The notes beneath the pieces were generated by a model that had not been told where the DNA came from, made no database searches, and saw only the letters and a program-made list of their open reading frames with translations. The position numbers were made by a program, and so were the translations under genes. A stretch of 64,000 nt of DNA from Streptomyces sp. NBRC 110035 (GTDB taxonomy: Bacteria > Actinomycetota > Actinomycetes > Streptomycetales > Streptomycetaceae), in NCBI RefSeq assembly GCF_000829695.1, contig NZ_BBNN01000015.1, forward strand, positions 248,001-312,000, in the 5' to 3' direction. Each line of letters starts with the position of its first letter. Position 1 is the stretch's first letter. Of this stretch, positions 36,452-44,567 are shown one piece after another.

Positions 36452-36898
36452 TCAGTGCTTGATGTCGAAGGTGGCGGCGGAGGGTACGAACAGGGTGTCC
36501 CCGTCCTTGGCCGTCGCCAGTACCGAGACCTGCCAGGTGCCCGCGTCGAGCTCCGCCTCTTGCTTCTCGGTGGCCTTCAGGGTGTAGGTGCAGCGGGAGG
36601 TCTCGGCCGAAGTGCTCCGGCACGTGGCGGTGTCCACCTCGCGGAGCTCCGCCTCGGTCGGGTCCAGCTTCGAAGCCGTGGGCCACGCCAGGACGTTGAG
36701 GTTCTCGACGCCGGAGTCGTCACTCACGTCCGTGACGAAGGTGAACGTGCCCGCGCTGTCACCGGACGAAGCGGTGTGGCCGGCCGAGCTGTTCTTCAGG
36801 GACGGCTTCTCGGGTGCCGAGGCCGCGGCGAAGCCGGCGGCGGCTCCGCCGACGAGGACGGCACCGGCGACGGACCCGACGAGAACACGCTTGGACAT
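36452..36898 (-). CDS. Secreted DUF5707-like protein
   Basis: 148 residues with an N-terminal signal peptide (about 1-27), then a single beta-sandwich-like domain with two Cys (ATCRSTSAETSRC) that may form a disulfide. It resembles the DUF5707 family of Streptomyces secreted proteins; the function is unknown. The start is ATG at 36898. The 5' region of a decayed response regulator lies upstream. Confidence 0.72.
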   Translation of the reverse strand: MSKRVLVGSVAGAVLVGGAAAGFAAASAPEKPSLKNSSAGHTASSGDSAGTFTFVTDVSDDSGVENLNVLAWPTASKLDPTEAELREVDTATCRSTSAETSRCTYTLKATEKQEAELDAGTWQVSVLATAKDGDTLFVPSAATFDIKH

Positions 36899-37189
36899 GG
36901 TAAATCCCCCTGGATGTAGGCGAGTTCGCTGGAAATCGCTCGGTTGGCCGTGCGGGAGCAGGTGAGGTCGCACCTGCCGGATCGGGCAGCGGGAAAGTGG
37001 TGCGCCGGACGGGATCCACTGGTCGAAACCGCTGGTCGAGCCGGTGGAGAAGCCGGTGGAGAAGCCGGTGGTGGGCTGCTTTCCCGATGTGATCGAGACT
37101 ATGGCCGGGGGCGCCCCCCGGTCCTCGGGCCGAAGGACGACTGCCGTGTGGAACCTGGGACGGAGAAGGGCTTCGGCGTCTCCACCGGG

Positions 37190-37649
37190 CGGGCGGCGTG
37201 TCCTGGTGCTGACCACCTTCGACCTCGGCGTGTACGTCTTCGACGCGCTGCGCGCCGGCGCCTCCGGCTTCCTGCTCAAGGACGTGCACCCCGCCGAACT
37301 GCTCCAGGGCATCCGGGTGGTGGCCGCCGGCGAGAGCGTGCTCTCCCCGTCCGTGACCCGCAGGCTCGTCAGCCACTACGCGTCCGGCGCGCCCACCCGG
37401 ATCCACACCGGGGGCACCCACCCCGAGCTGGACAGCCTGACCGCGCGGGAACGGTACGTCCTGACCCTGGTGGCGTCCGGACTCACCAACCTGGAGATCG
37501 GCGCCGAACTCGGCATCACCGTCGGCACGGTGAAGTCCCACGTGAACGCGTTGCTGCGCAAGCTCGGACTGCGTGACCGGGTACAGGCGACGATCCTCGC
37601 GTACGACGTCGGCCTCACCCGCCCGCACCCGCCCGGCGCCCACCTCTGA
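37190..37649 (+). pseudogene. NarL-family response regulator, 5'-truncated
   Basis: The homology begins at RRVLVLTTFDLGVYVFDALRAG, the late receiver domain with the conserved Lys in FLLKD, and runs through a complete LuxR-type helix-turn-helix (LTARERYVLTLVASGLTNLEIG). The first 80 or so residues, including the acidic pocket and phospho-Asp, are missing. An ATG at 37044 opens the frame but gives an unrelated Lys/Pro-rich leader with a repeated GGAGAAGCCGGT. No kinase gene is nearby. Confidence 0.75.
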
Positions 37650-37724
37650 CGCCCCTGATCACCTCTGGCACCTGTCAACCCGCGACACCCCTGACACCCT
37701 GACACCGAGAGACGAAGGCCCGCC

Positions 37725-38061
37725 ATGACCGACTCCGACGGATCTGCCAGTCCTGCCCGATCCCTTTCCCGTCGGCTGCGCCACCTCTTCGGTGATGTCT
37801 TCGCCCTCGTCTACCTCGGGGGTCTGCGCCGCCCTGCTCGTGTGGGCGCTGGTGGTGACCGCTGCCGGCGACGGCTCGGACGCGTCCTTCGCGGGCGTCA
37901 TCCCGCTGCTGGCCACGGCCCCGGTGAGTATCGTGCTGCTCCTGCTGCCGGGCGGTCCCATGACGGTCATTGCCGCGGTCGTCGGCGGCGCGCTGGCCAA
38001 CGCCGCGGTCATCGGCTGGTGCGCCCGCACACTCCGCCACGGCGGCCGCCCGGCCGGCTGA
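37725..38061 (+). pseudogene. Small membrane protein gene with a +1 frameshift
   Basis: ATG at 37725 begins MTDSDGSASPARSL and reads to FALVYLG. The continuation, VCAALLVWALVVTAAGD through GWCARTLRHGGRPAG, is in the next frame. Removing one G from the GGGGG run at 37818-37822 restores one 111-residue protein with two or three membrane helices. It is either a real disruption or a sequencing error in the homopolymer. Confidence 0.65.
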
Positions 38062-38120
38062 GCAGTCGGGTGCCGGGCCGCCGGGTACCGCGCGCCGCCC
38101 CGGGGGGCCAACGGGTTCCG

Positions 38121-38501
38121 TCAGGTGTCGAAGCGCTGCCGGGCGGCATCGATGTGGCCGAGGTACTGGTGGGTCCAGTCGCACATCCCGTCGACCATGG
38201 CGCGCAGGGCCCGGCCCGGTTCGGTGAGGGTGTACTCGACCCGCGGCGGCACAGTGGGGTGCACCGTGCGCTCGACCAGACCGTAGCGCTCCAGCATGCG
38301 CAGGTTCTGGGTGAGCATCTTGTGGCTGATGCCCTCGACCGCGTCCCGCACCTCGCTGAAGCGCAGGGTCCGCTCACCGAGCCCTTCGATGATCAGCAGC
38401 GCCCACTTGTTGGCGACGTCCGAGAAGATCTCCCGCGCCAGGGAATCCGCGCGCCTCAGGTCCGCGTCCTCGGGTGATCCCGTGTACTGCTTGGTTCCCA
38501 T
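38121..38501 (-). CDS. HxlR-family transcriptional regulator
   Basis: 126 residues of winged helix-turn-helix. The recognition region is TLRFSEVRDAVEGISHKMLTQ and the wing is PPRVEYTLTEPGRAL. Many HxlR proteins sense reactive electrophiles through a Cys; here the only Cys is near the C-terminus (GMCDW), so redox sensing by an N-terminal Cys is unlikely. It is divergent from the RidA-family gene (115 bases between starts), a common regulator-target arrangement. Confidence 0.88.
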   Translation of the reverse strand: MGTKQYTGSPEDADLRRADSLAREIFSDVANKWALLIIEGLGERTLRFSEVRDAVEGISHKMLTQNLRMLERYGLVERTVHPTVPPRVEYTLTEPGRALRAMVDGMCDWTHQYLGHIDAARQRFDT

Positions 38502-38616
38502 CTGGTTCCCCAGTCACCGAAAAGTGCGTTCTTCCCGTGCGGCAGCCACTCTCCTACAGTTCCTGAGTAACCACAAGAGAGTAAGTGTGGGCACCCCCAT
38601 CGGAAGGACGGGCACC

Positions 38617-39018
38617 ATGACCACCACCGATGTCTTCCACCACGGCATCCCGGCCGAGAGCGACTTCGGCTACGCGCAGGCGATCAGGTCCGGCGACCTG
38701 ATCCACGTGTCCGGTCAGCTCTCGTTCGACGCGGAGGGCGCGTTCCGTCACGCCGGGGACTTCGCCGCCCAGCTCGAACTGACCCACACCAACATCGACA
38801 AGGTCCTGGACCACTACGGCGTCACCCGCACCCAGATCGTCTCGCAGACCCTGTACGTGGTGAACCTGCTGCGGAACGCCGACGCGGTGGCGGAGGGCAA
38901 CCGGGCGTACTTCGGCGCCCACCACCCGGTCGGCACCGCCGTCGGCGTCAGCGAACTGACGTTCCCCGGCCAGGTCGTCGAGATCAGCTGCGTCGTCGAC
39001 ACGAGGCTGGAGGCGTAG
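38617..39018 (+). CDS. RidA-family protein
   Basis: 133 residues, the usual trimeric YjgF/YER057c/UK114 fold. YAQAIRSGDLIHVSGQLSFD starts the core and ALDEI/VEISC-type strands end it. Archetypal RidA hydrolyses reactive enamines/imines using an Arg in the CxxR-like motif; here the equivalent segment reads VEISCVVDTRLEA, so catalysis is uncertain. It is likely controlled by the divergent HxlR regulator. The start is ATG at 38617. Confidence 0.85.
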   Translation: MTTTDVFHHGIPAESDFGYAQAIRSGDLIHVSGQLSFDAEGAFRHAGDFAAQLELTHTNIDKVLDHYGVTRTQIVSQTLYVVNLLRNADAVAEGNRAYFGAHHPVGTAVGVSELTFPGQVVEISCVVDTRLEA

Positions 39019-39071
39019 GTCCGGGACCGCATCCGCGGCGCTCGCGCGAAGTACCCGCGCCCCCGGGGGGT

Positions 39072-39233
39072 TCAGACGACAACAAGAACCCGTCCCCCCG
39101 GGGCGGTGACTTCGCCCCCGGCCGCCACAAGGGCCGGTGCGCCGCCGACGAGTACGCGGCCGGCATCACCTGCACCGGCCGCCCCGGCTCCCTCCGCACC
39201 CCGGACGCGCTGCACTGCCGCAAGCCGGCCTGA
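39072..39233 (+). pseudogene. C-terminal relic of a secreted-type protein
   Basis: The frame ending at the TGA at 39231 reads APGRHKGRCAADEYAAG, then ITCTGRPGS and DALHCRKPA, a paired-Cys pattern like the C-terminus of secreted hydrolase-associated domains. There is no start codon upstream. Confidence 0.4.
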
Positions 39234-39412
39234 CCGGCACCGGGTGCCCGGCTCCGCCGAATCGCGCACGCGGCACGCCCGCTCCGTGCGGGGGCGGGAC
39301 GGGACGGGCCTGCCCTGGCTCCGTGTGATCCCCCGAGGACCCCCGTGGACCGCCCCTCGCCCGCCTGTTCCCCGCCCCCTGTTCCTTCCCGCCCGGCCGA
39401 TCCGGCGTTGCG

Positions 39413-39441
39413 CCAATCCGCTGCCGGTCCTGCTCCGGATT
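39413..39441 (+). promoter_or_regulatory. SigK-type ECF promoter P1 (CFA synthase)
   Basis: CCAATCCG at 39413-39420, 15 bases, CGGATT at 39436-39441. It is the same motif and spacing as three or four other sites in this cluster. It lies 268 bases before the CFA-synthase start. Confidence 0.75.
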
Positions 39442-39708
39442 ACCCCTGGTTCCGGAGGGCGGGAGGAGACGCGAGGGGACGGGCGGGTGCACCGCGTCGA
39501 CCCGTCGCCCCTTCCCGCAGGAGTCGGAGACGAGCCTGTCGGGCCGGTACGGGGGATGCCGACCGGAGTACGCCGGTGCCCTCGGGTCGGCCGGGCCGGG
39601 CCGGTCCGGTCCGGGGCCACGGCATACGCCCGCGCCCGCGGGATTGCCCGTCCGGCCCCGCCCCGACGGCTTTGACGGATCCGCCCACGGCACCTCGGAG
39701 AAAGCGAC

Positions 39709-41373
39709 ATGAGGACAGCAGAGTCCGGACCCACCGCCTCCCGCCCCCGTACCGCCGTGACCGCGGCCCTCGTCCGGCGTGCCCTCGGCGGGCTGCCCCT
39801 GCGGACCCGGTTCGCCGGCGGGGGCGATGTCGGGCTGGGCGGGCCGCTGCTCGAGGTGCGCGACCCGGCCGCCTTCCACGCCCGGATCGGCACCGGCGGT
39901 CTGGTCGGGTTCGGCGAGTCCTACCTGGCCGGCGAGTGGGACGCCCCCGACCTGGTGGCCGCCCTCACGGTGCTCGCCCGGCACGCCGCCGACCTGGTCC
40001 CGGCCCCGCTGCAACGACTGCAACGGCTGCAACGACTGCGCGGACTGCGGGCGCCACGCCACCCGCACGACGAGCGCCACACGCCCGACGGCCCCCGCAC
40101 CGACAACAGCCGCCCCTACGACCTGTCCGACGACCTGTCCACCCTCTTCCTCGACGACACCCTCACCTACTCCTCCGCCGTCTTCCGAGGCTTCCCGGCG
40201 AGCCGGGACCGGCTCGCCGCGGCCCAGCACCGCAAGATCGACCGGCTGCTCGACCTGGCCGACGTGGGCGAGGGAACCCGGCTGCTGGAGGCCGGCACCG
40301 GCCGGGGCGAGCTGGCCCTGCGGGCCGCCGCCCGCGGCGCCCGCGTCACCTCGCTCACCCTCTCCCGGGAGCAGCGGGACCTGGCCCGGGAGAGAGTGCG
40401 TGCGGCGGGGCTCGACGCGCGGGTCCGTGTCGAGCTGTGCGACTACCGCGAGGCGCGCGGGGAGTACGACGCCGTCGTCGGGGTGGAGACGACCGGGGCG
40501 GTGGGCGCGGAGTCCCTGCCGGTGTACTTCCGCGCCCTGGACGAACGGCTGGCTCCGGGCGGCCGGGTGGCGCTGCAGGCCATCACCGTGCCGCACGAGC
40601 GGACGGCCGCCTCCCGCGACACCTCCACCTGGATCCACCAGCACGTCCTCCCCGGCGGTCGCATCCCCTCCACGCGGGCGATCGAGGAGACCGCACGCGA
40701 CCACAGCCGGCTGCGCCCGGCCCGCCGCGACGCGTTCGGCGCCCACTACGCCGAGACGCTGCGCCTGTGGCGCGAGCGGTTCACCGAGCGCGCCGACGAG
40801 GTCGCCGCGCTCGGCTTCGACGAGGTCTTCCACAGGCTGTGGACCTTCCGTCTGGCGTACTCCGAGGCAGGGTTCCGGGCCGGCTGCCTCGACGTGCAGC
40901 AGTACCTCTTCGACGAAGGAGAACCGTTCCTGGCCGGTGAGCGGGAACGGGTCCGGCGGTACGGACCGTGCCCGCGGACGGGGACCCACTCGACGGGGAC
41001 TCACTCGACGGTGACCACGACGGAGTGCCATCCACTGGCGCCGTCGGGGGCGGTGCGGGTGCGCTCCTCGGTCTGCGTCTCGCCGGTGCGGTCGGTGGCA
41101 CGGACGGTGAGCGTGTGGCTCCCCTTGGTGGCCTGCCAGGGAAAGGACCACTGCCGCCAGGTGTCGCGCGAGGCCTCCGCCGCCGGCCGGGCCTCCTGCC
41201 AGGGGCCGTCGTCCACACGGATCTCGACCTTGTCGATGCCGCGGTGCTGTGCCCAGGCGACCCCGGCGACCATGACCGTGCCGGCCGACGGGCGGGCGAA
41301 GGGCTTGGGGGTGTCGATGCGGCACTGCGTCTTGACCGGTGCCTCGCGGGCCCAGTCCCGCTCGACCCAGTAG
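39709..41373 (+). CDS. Cyclopropane-fatty-acyl-phospholipid synthase-like methyltransferase
   Basis: The first 410 or so residues are a CFA-synthase family enzyme: an N-terminal SCP-like region (VGFGESYLAGEWDAPDL), a short Gln-rich LQRLQRLQRLRGLR insertion, SRPYDLSDDLSTLFLD, and the SAM motif LLEAGTGRGELAL. It would methylenate or methylate lipid acyl chains, like mycobacterial UfaA1. After LDVQQYLF the natural end is missing and the frame continues about 145 codons antisense to the next gene. ATG at 39709 has CGGAGAAAG upstream. Confidence 0.8.
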   Translation: MRTAESGPTASRPRTAVTAALVRRALGGLPLRTRFAGGGDVGLGGPLLEVRDPAAFHARIGTGGLVGFGESYLAGEWDAPDLVAALTVLARHAADLVPAPLQRLQRLQRLRGLRAPRHPHDERHTPDGPRTDNSRPYDLSDDLSTLFLDDTLTYSSAVFRGFPASRDRLAAAQHRKIDRLLDLADVGEGTRLLEAGTGRGELALRAAARGARVTSLTLSREQRDLARERVRAAGLDARVRVELCDYREARGEYDAVVGVETTGAVGAESLPVYFRALDERLAPGGRVALQAITVPHERTAASRDTSTWIHQHVLPGGRIPSTRAIEETARDHSRLRPARRDAFGAHYAETLRLWRERFTERADEVAALGFDEVFHRLWTFRLAYSEAGFRAGCLDVQQYLFDEGEPFLAGERERVRRYGPCPRTGTHSTGTHSTVTTTECHPLAPSGAVRVRSSVCVSPVRSVARTVSVWLPLVACQGKDHCRQVSREASAAGRASCQGPSSTRISTLSMPRCCAQATPATMTVPADGRAKGLGVSMRHCVLTGASRAQSRSTQ

Positions 41374-42629
41374 GGGTCGTAGGCGTCGAACGTGGTGAGC
41401 TCGATGTCCTGGATCCACTTGCAGGCGGAGACGTAGCCGTAGAGGCCGGGCACCACCATGCGGACCGGGAAGCCGTGCTCGAAGGGCAGCGGTTCGCCGT
41501 TCATGCCCAGGGCGAGGAGGGCGTCGCGGCCGTCCATCAGGTCCTCGACGGGACTGCCGATCGTCATGCCGTCCACGGAACGGGCCACCAGCTGGTCGGC
41601 CGGGCCTCCCCGGGAGGGCGGCTCGACGCCGCACTCGGCCAGCAGGTCGGCGAGGCGGACGCCGGTCCACCGGGCGTTGCCGACGTAGGGACCGCCGACC
41701 TCGTTCGACACGCATGTGAGCGTGATGTCGCGCTCGATCGGCTCGCGCCGCAGCAGGTCGTCGTAGGAGAGGGTGACCGGCCGGGTGACGCCCTTGCCGT
41801 GGAGGCGCAGGTTCCAGCGCGTCGCGTCGACCTTGGGCACGACCAGGGCGGTGTCGACGCGGTAGAAGTCACCGTTGGGCGTCACGAAGGGGCTGACCCC
41901 GGGGATCCGCAGCCGGGCACCCCGGGGGACGGGCCGGGCCGGGGAGCCGGGTGCGGGCAGGACCACGTTCTGGCGCGAGGCGACCGCGTCCCGGCCGCCG
42001 GCCCCGTTCAGGGAGCGGCCGAGCAGACCGGCTCCGGCGGTCACGGCCGCGGCGGCGCCCGCCGTGATCACGAAGCCGCGGCGGTCCCACGTCCCATCCT
42101 GCGGCGGCGCTTCCTCACCGCGCGGCGGTGGTGTGCCCGGCGCGGGGGCCCGGGGCGCGAGGCGGCCCACGAGGACGTACAACAGCACGGCTCCGAGGAC
42201 GGCGCCGACGACGGAGGGCAGGGCGTCGGTGATGCCGTTCGCATCGGGCCTGCCCGACGCCGCGGCCGCGCCGACGGCGCCGAACAGCAGCACACCGGCC
42301 GCCGCGCCGCGCCGGAACCGCAGCGCGGCCACTCCCAGCGCCAGGGCGAAGAGCGTCAGTACCGCGAGAATTCCCAGCTGAAGAACCAGCTTGTCGGCGG
42401 TGCCGAACGTGCGGATCGCCCAGTCCTTCACGGCGGCGGGCGTACGGTCGATCACCGCGCCGCCGACCGCGACGACGGGACCGGCCTGCGGACGCACCGC
42501 TCCCGCCACCGCCTCGGCCACCGCAAGGGCGGCGAAACCCGCCAACGCCCCGCTCAACGCCGCCGCCAGCAGCCGTATCGGCCTGCGCGGACTCTTCGGG
42601 CTCCGTGGTTCTTCCTCGTTCTCGGTCAC
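41001..42629 (-). CDS. Membrane-anchored sulfite-oxidase-type molybdopterin oxidoreductase
   Basis: 542 residues. The N-terminal third has about four membrane helices. A twin-Arg-like segment (DRRGFVITAGAAAA) follows, then the Oxidored_molyb domain with the Mo-ligand Cys in LTCVSNEVGG and the heme-independent SUOX core (GMNGEPLPFEHGFPVR), and a C-terminal Mo-co dimerisation domain. The likely site is the outer face of the membrane. GTG at 42629 is chosen because the SigK-type -10 ends 6 bases upstream, giving a leaderless mRNA; the in-frame GTG at 42674 lies upstream of the promoter. Confidence 0.88.
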   Translation of the reverse strand: MTENEEEPRSPKSPRRPIRLLAAALSGALAGFAALAVAEAVAGAVRPQAGPVVAVGGAVIDRTPAAVKDWAIRTFGTADKLVLQLGILAVLTLFALALGVAALRFRRGAAAGVLLFGAVGAAAASGRPDANGITDALPSVVGAVLGAVLLYVLVGRLAPRAPAPGTPPPRGEEAPPQDGTWDRRGFVITAGAAAAVTAGAGLLGRSLNGAGGRDAVASRQNVVLPAPGSPARPVPRGARLRIPGVSPFVTPNGDFYRVDTALVVPKVDATRWNLRLHGKGVTRPVTLSYDDLLRREPIERDITLTCVSNEVGGPYVGNARWTGVRLADLLAECGVEPPSRGGPADQLVARSVDGMTIGSPVEDLMDGRDALLALGMNGEPLPFEHGFPVRMVVPGLYGYVSACKWIQDIELTTFDAYDPYWVERDWAREAPVKTQCRIDTPKPFARPSAGTVMVAGVAWAQHRGIDKVEIRVDDGPWQEARPAAEASRDTWRQWSFPWQATKGSHTLTVRATDRTGETQTEERTRTAPDGASGWHSVVVTVE

Positions 42630-42635
42630 GCGGGG

Positions 42636-42664
42636 AATCCGTTTTCGCCGGCCGGCCGGATTGG
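42636..42664 (-). promoter_or_regulatory. SigK-type ECF promoter P2 (molybdoenzyme)
   Basis: On the minus strand CCAATCCG (42657-42664), 15 bases, CGGATT (42636-42641). Six bases separate the -10 from GTG at 42629, so transcription should begin at the start codon. Confidence 0.8.
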
Positions 42665-42723
42665 TCGCCGCCACGATCGAACGGATTTCCCTCTCCGCCG
42701 ATTCCGGCCACGGAGGAGAAAAC

Positions 42724-42914
42724 GGAGCTGCGGGCTCGGAGCTGCGGGCGTGAGGGTGCGGGGACGTGAGGACGCGGGGACGTGAGGGTGCGGAGCTGCG
42801 GGCGTGAGGACGCGGGGACGCGGGCGTGCGGGGACGTGAGGGCGTGAGGGTGCGGGGACGTGAGGGTGCGGAGCTGCGGGCGTGAGGGTGCGGGGACGCG
42901 GGGGTGCGGGGACG
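42724..42914. repeat. Degenerate tandem repeat array
   Basis: Shuffled short units such as GGAGCTGCGGGCGTGAGG and GTGCGGGGACGTGAGG fill about 190 bases between the molybdoenzyme and anti-sigma genes. The rest of the gap (42915-43122) shows no gene. Confidence 0.8.
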
Positions 42915-43122
42915 AAGAAGCCTTCTGTCGTCAGGTGTCCCGGGGTGGTCTCCGGCAAGGTTCCGGTCGTCGGTCGTCGGCCGGAGCCGCCCGCTGCCCC
43001 CGCTGCCCGCTGCCCCCGGTGCCGTTCACCCGAGCGGCGACGGACGCGACGCGGCCCGACGGTCCGGATGCCGGGCCGTCGGGCCTCTTCGTCCCTGCCG
43101 GTGTTCTCGTCGGGACGTTCGC

Positions 43123-43875
43123 TCAGATGGGGAGGGACATCAGGGCGACGGGTTCGGTGGTGGGCTGCTCCGAGCCGCCGCCGGGTTCGACGGTGATGCC
43201 CATGCCCGACGCCCCGTCGACCGCGCCCCGCAGGAGAATGGCCTGGTCGCTGCGGGCGGGGTCCATCAGGCCGGCCGACCGCATGGTGCCGCCGTCGTCG
43301 AACCACAGCTGGTAGACCTTCCCGCCGGGCGGGCGGGCCATCCCGGAGGCGACGAACACGGCCCTGTCCCGGTCGCGGGAGACGACGACGGTGCCGGTGG
43401 CGCCGTCGCCCAGCCCGGACGCCAGTGTCCTGGCGTCCGGTGCGGCCAGCACGGCGGCGATCTCGTCCGCCGCCTGCACGGTGCGACGTGCCTGGTCGCG
43501 GGCGTCCTCGGCCCGCTGGTGCTGCCACACGGCCGTCCCGCCGAGCGTCGCGGCCGCCGCGAGACAGGCGGCGAGCGCCCACCCGGACAGCGTCCGGGCC
43601 CGCAGGCCGGCCCGGACGGGGAGGGGACGGGCACGAGCACCGGGCGTCTGCTGCCGGACCGTGGAGATCCGGCGCAGCACCTGGTCGCGCAGGGCCGGCG
43701 GGGGTGTCGTGGCGACGGCGAGGCCCAGGCGCGCCGCGGTGGAGCCCAGTTCGGCCGTCTCCTGCGCGCACGGTTCGCAGCCCGCCAGGTGCCGCTCGAA
43801 CGCGGAGCTCTCCTCGTCGGACAACGCGTGCAGGGCGTAGGCGCCCGTCAGCCGGTGCAGATCGGTGGTCGTCAC
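43123..43875 (-). CDS. rskA: RskA-type anti-sigma-K factor
   Basis: 250 residues. The cytoplasmic N-terminal domain has the zinc-binding anti-sigma motif (RHLAGCEPCAQE, HxxxCxxC), one membrane helix (about 95-115) and an extracytoplasmic RskA domain (ASGMARPPGGKVYQLWFDDGG). In mycobacteria RskA holds SigK inactive until regulated proteolysis. GTG at 43875 overlaps the sigma-gene stop as GTGA, so the pair is translationally coupled. The symbol is given by family resemblance. Confidence 0.88.
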   Translation of the reverse strand: MTTTDLHRLTGAYALHALSDEESSAFERHLAGCEPCAQETAELGSTAARLGLAVATTPPPALRDQVLRRISTVRQQTPGARARPLPVRAGLRARTLSGWALAACLAAAATLGGTAVWQHQRAEDARDQARRTVQAADEIAAVLAAPDARTLASGLGDGATGTVVVSRDRDRAVFVASGMARPPGGKVYQLWFDDGGTMRSAGLMDPARSDQAILLRGAVDGASGMGITVEPGGGSEQPTTEPVALMSLPI

Positions 43876-44480
43876 GCGGTCACCCCCAGGCAGTCGCGCA
43901 GCCGGATGAGTCCGTCACGCAGTCGGGTCTTGACGGTCCCCAGCGGAAGCGCCAGCGCCTCCGCCACCTCGCGGTAGGTCAGCCCCCGGTAGTACGCGAG
44001 GGTGACGGCCTGGCGCTGGAGTTCGGTCAGCGTGCGCAGGCAGCGGCGTACCTGTTCCCGCTCCAGCCGTGCCTCGACGTGCTCGGCCACCTCGTCGTAC
44101 TCGGGAAGCCGGTCCAGCAGGGCTGCCTTGTGGTCCCGGGCGGCGGCGGCGTCCACCGACCGCACCCGGTCCACGGCCCGGCGGTGCGCCAGGGTGAGGA
44201 TCCAGTTGATGGCCGTTCCGCGGTCGGGCCGGTAGCGGGGGGAGGTCCGCCACACCTCCACCAGTACCTCCTGCGTCACTTCCTCGGACTGTGCCTGATC
44301 GCGCAGCACGGCGCGCACGACACCCAGCACCGGCCCCGCCACGGCGTCGTAGACCCCGGCGAACGCCTCCTCGTCCCCCAGGGCCACCCGCCCCACCAGC
44401 TCCTGCAGGTCGGGTCTCGTCGAGGGATTTCCGACGATATGCACTGCTTCTTTCACCGAGGGCCTCCGCGGTCGGGACAT
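43872..44480 (-). CDS. sigK: ECF sigma factor, SigK type
   Basis: 202 residues with region 2 (EVTQEVLVEVWRTSPRYRPDRGTAINWILTLAHRRAVDRVR) and region 4 (LTELQRQAVTLAYYRGLTYREVAEALALPLGTVKTRLRDG), typical of the ECF group that includes mycobacterial SigK. The neighbours support this: an RskA-type anti-sigma, an MPT70/83-like fasciclin protein and a UfaA1-like CFA synthase, all known members of the SigK locus or regulon in mycobacteria. Its own start lies 10 bases after the -10 of a matching promoter, implying autoregulation. Confidence 0.88.
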   Translation of the reverse strand: MSRPRRPSVKEAVHIVGNPSTRPDLQELVGRVALGDEEAFAGVYDAVAGPVLGVVRAVLRDQAQSEEVTQEVLVEVWRTSPRYRPDRGTAINWILTLAHRRAVDRVRSVDAAAARDHKAALLDRLPEYDEVAEHVEARLEREQVRRCLRTLTELQRQAVTLAYYRGLTYREVAEALALPLGTVKTRLRDGLIRLRDCLGVTA

Positions 44481-44490
44481 GTCCGGTCGT

Positions 44491-44519
44491 AATCCGTTAC
44501 CGCCACAGCCACGGATTGG
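44491..44519 (-). promoter_or_regulatory. SigK-type ECF promoter P3 (sigK autoregulation)
   Basis: On the minus strand CCAATCCG (44512-44519), 15 bases, CGGATT (44491-44496), 10 bases before the sigK ATG. The leader would be absent or only a few bases. Confidence 0.8.
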
Positions 44520-44567
44520 TCACGGTGGCGACGGCACCGCGGTCGCGCACGACGGCACGGGCGAGCC

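Larger units (their letters stand above)
39019..39708. other. Decayed region before the CFA-synthase gene
   Basis: 690 bases. It holds the relic at 39072-39233 and the SigK-type promoter at 39413. In mycobacteria the equivalent place next to the CFA-like gene holds amine-oxidase and DUF1365 genes; none is seen here. Confidence 0.55.
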
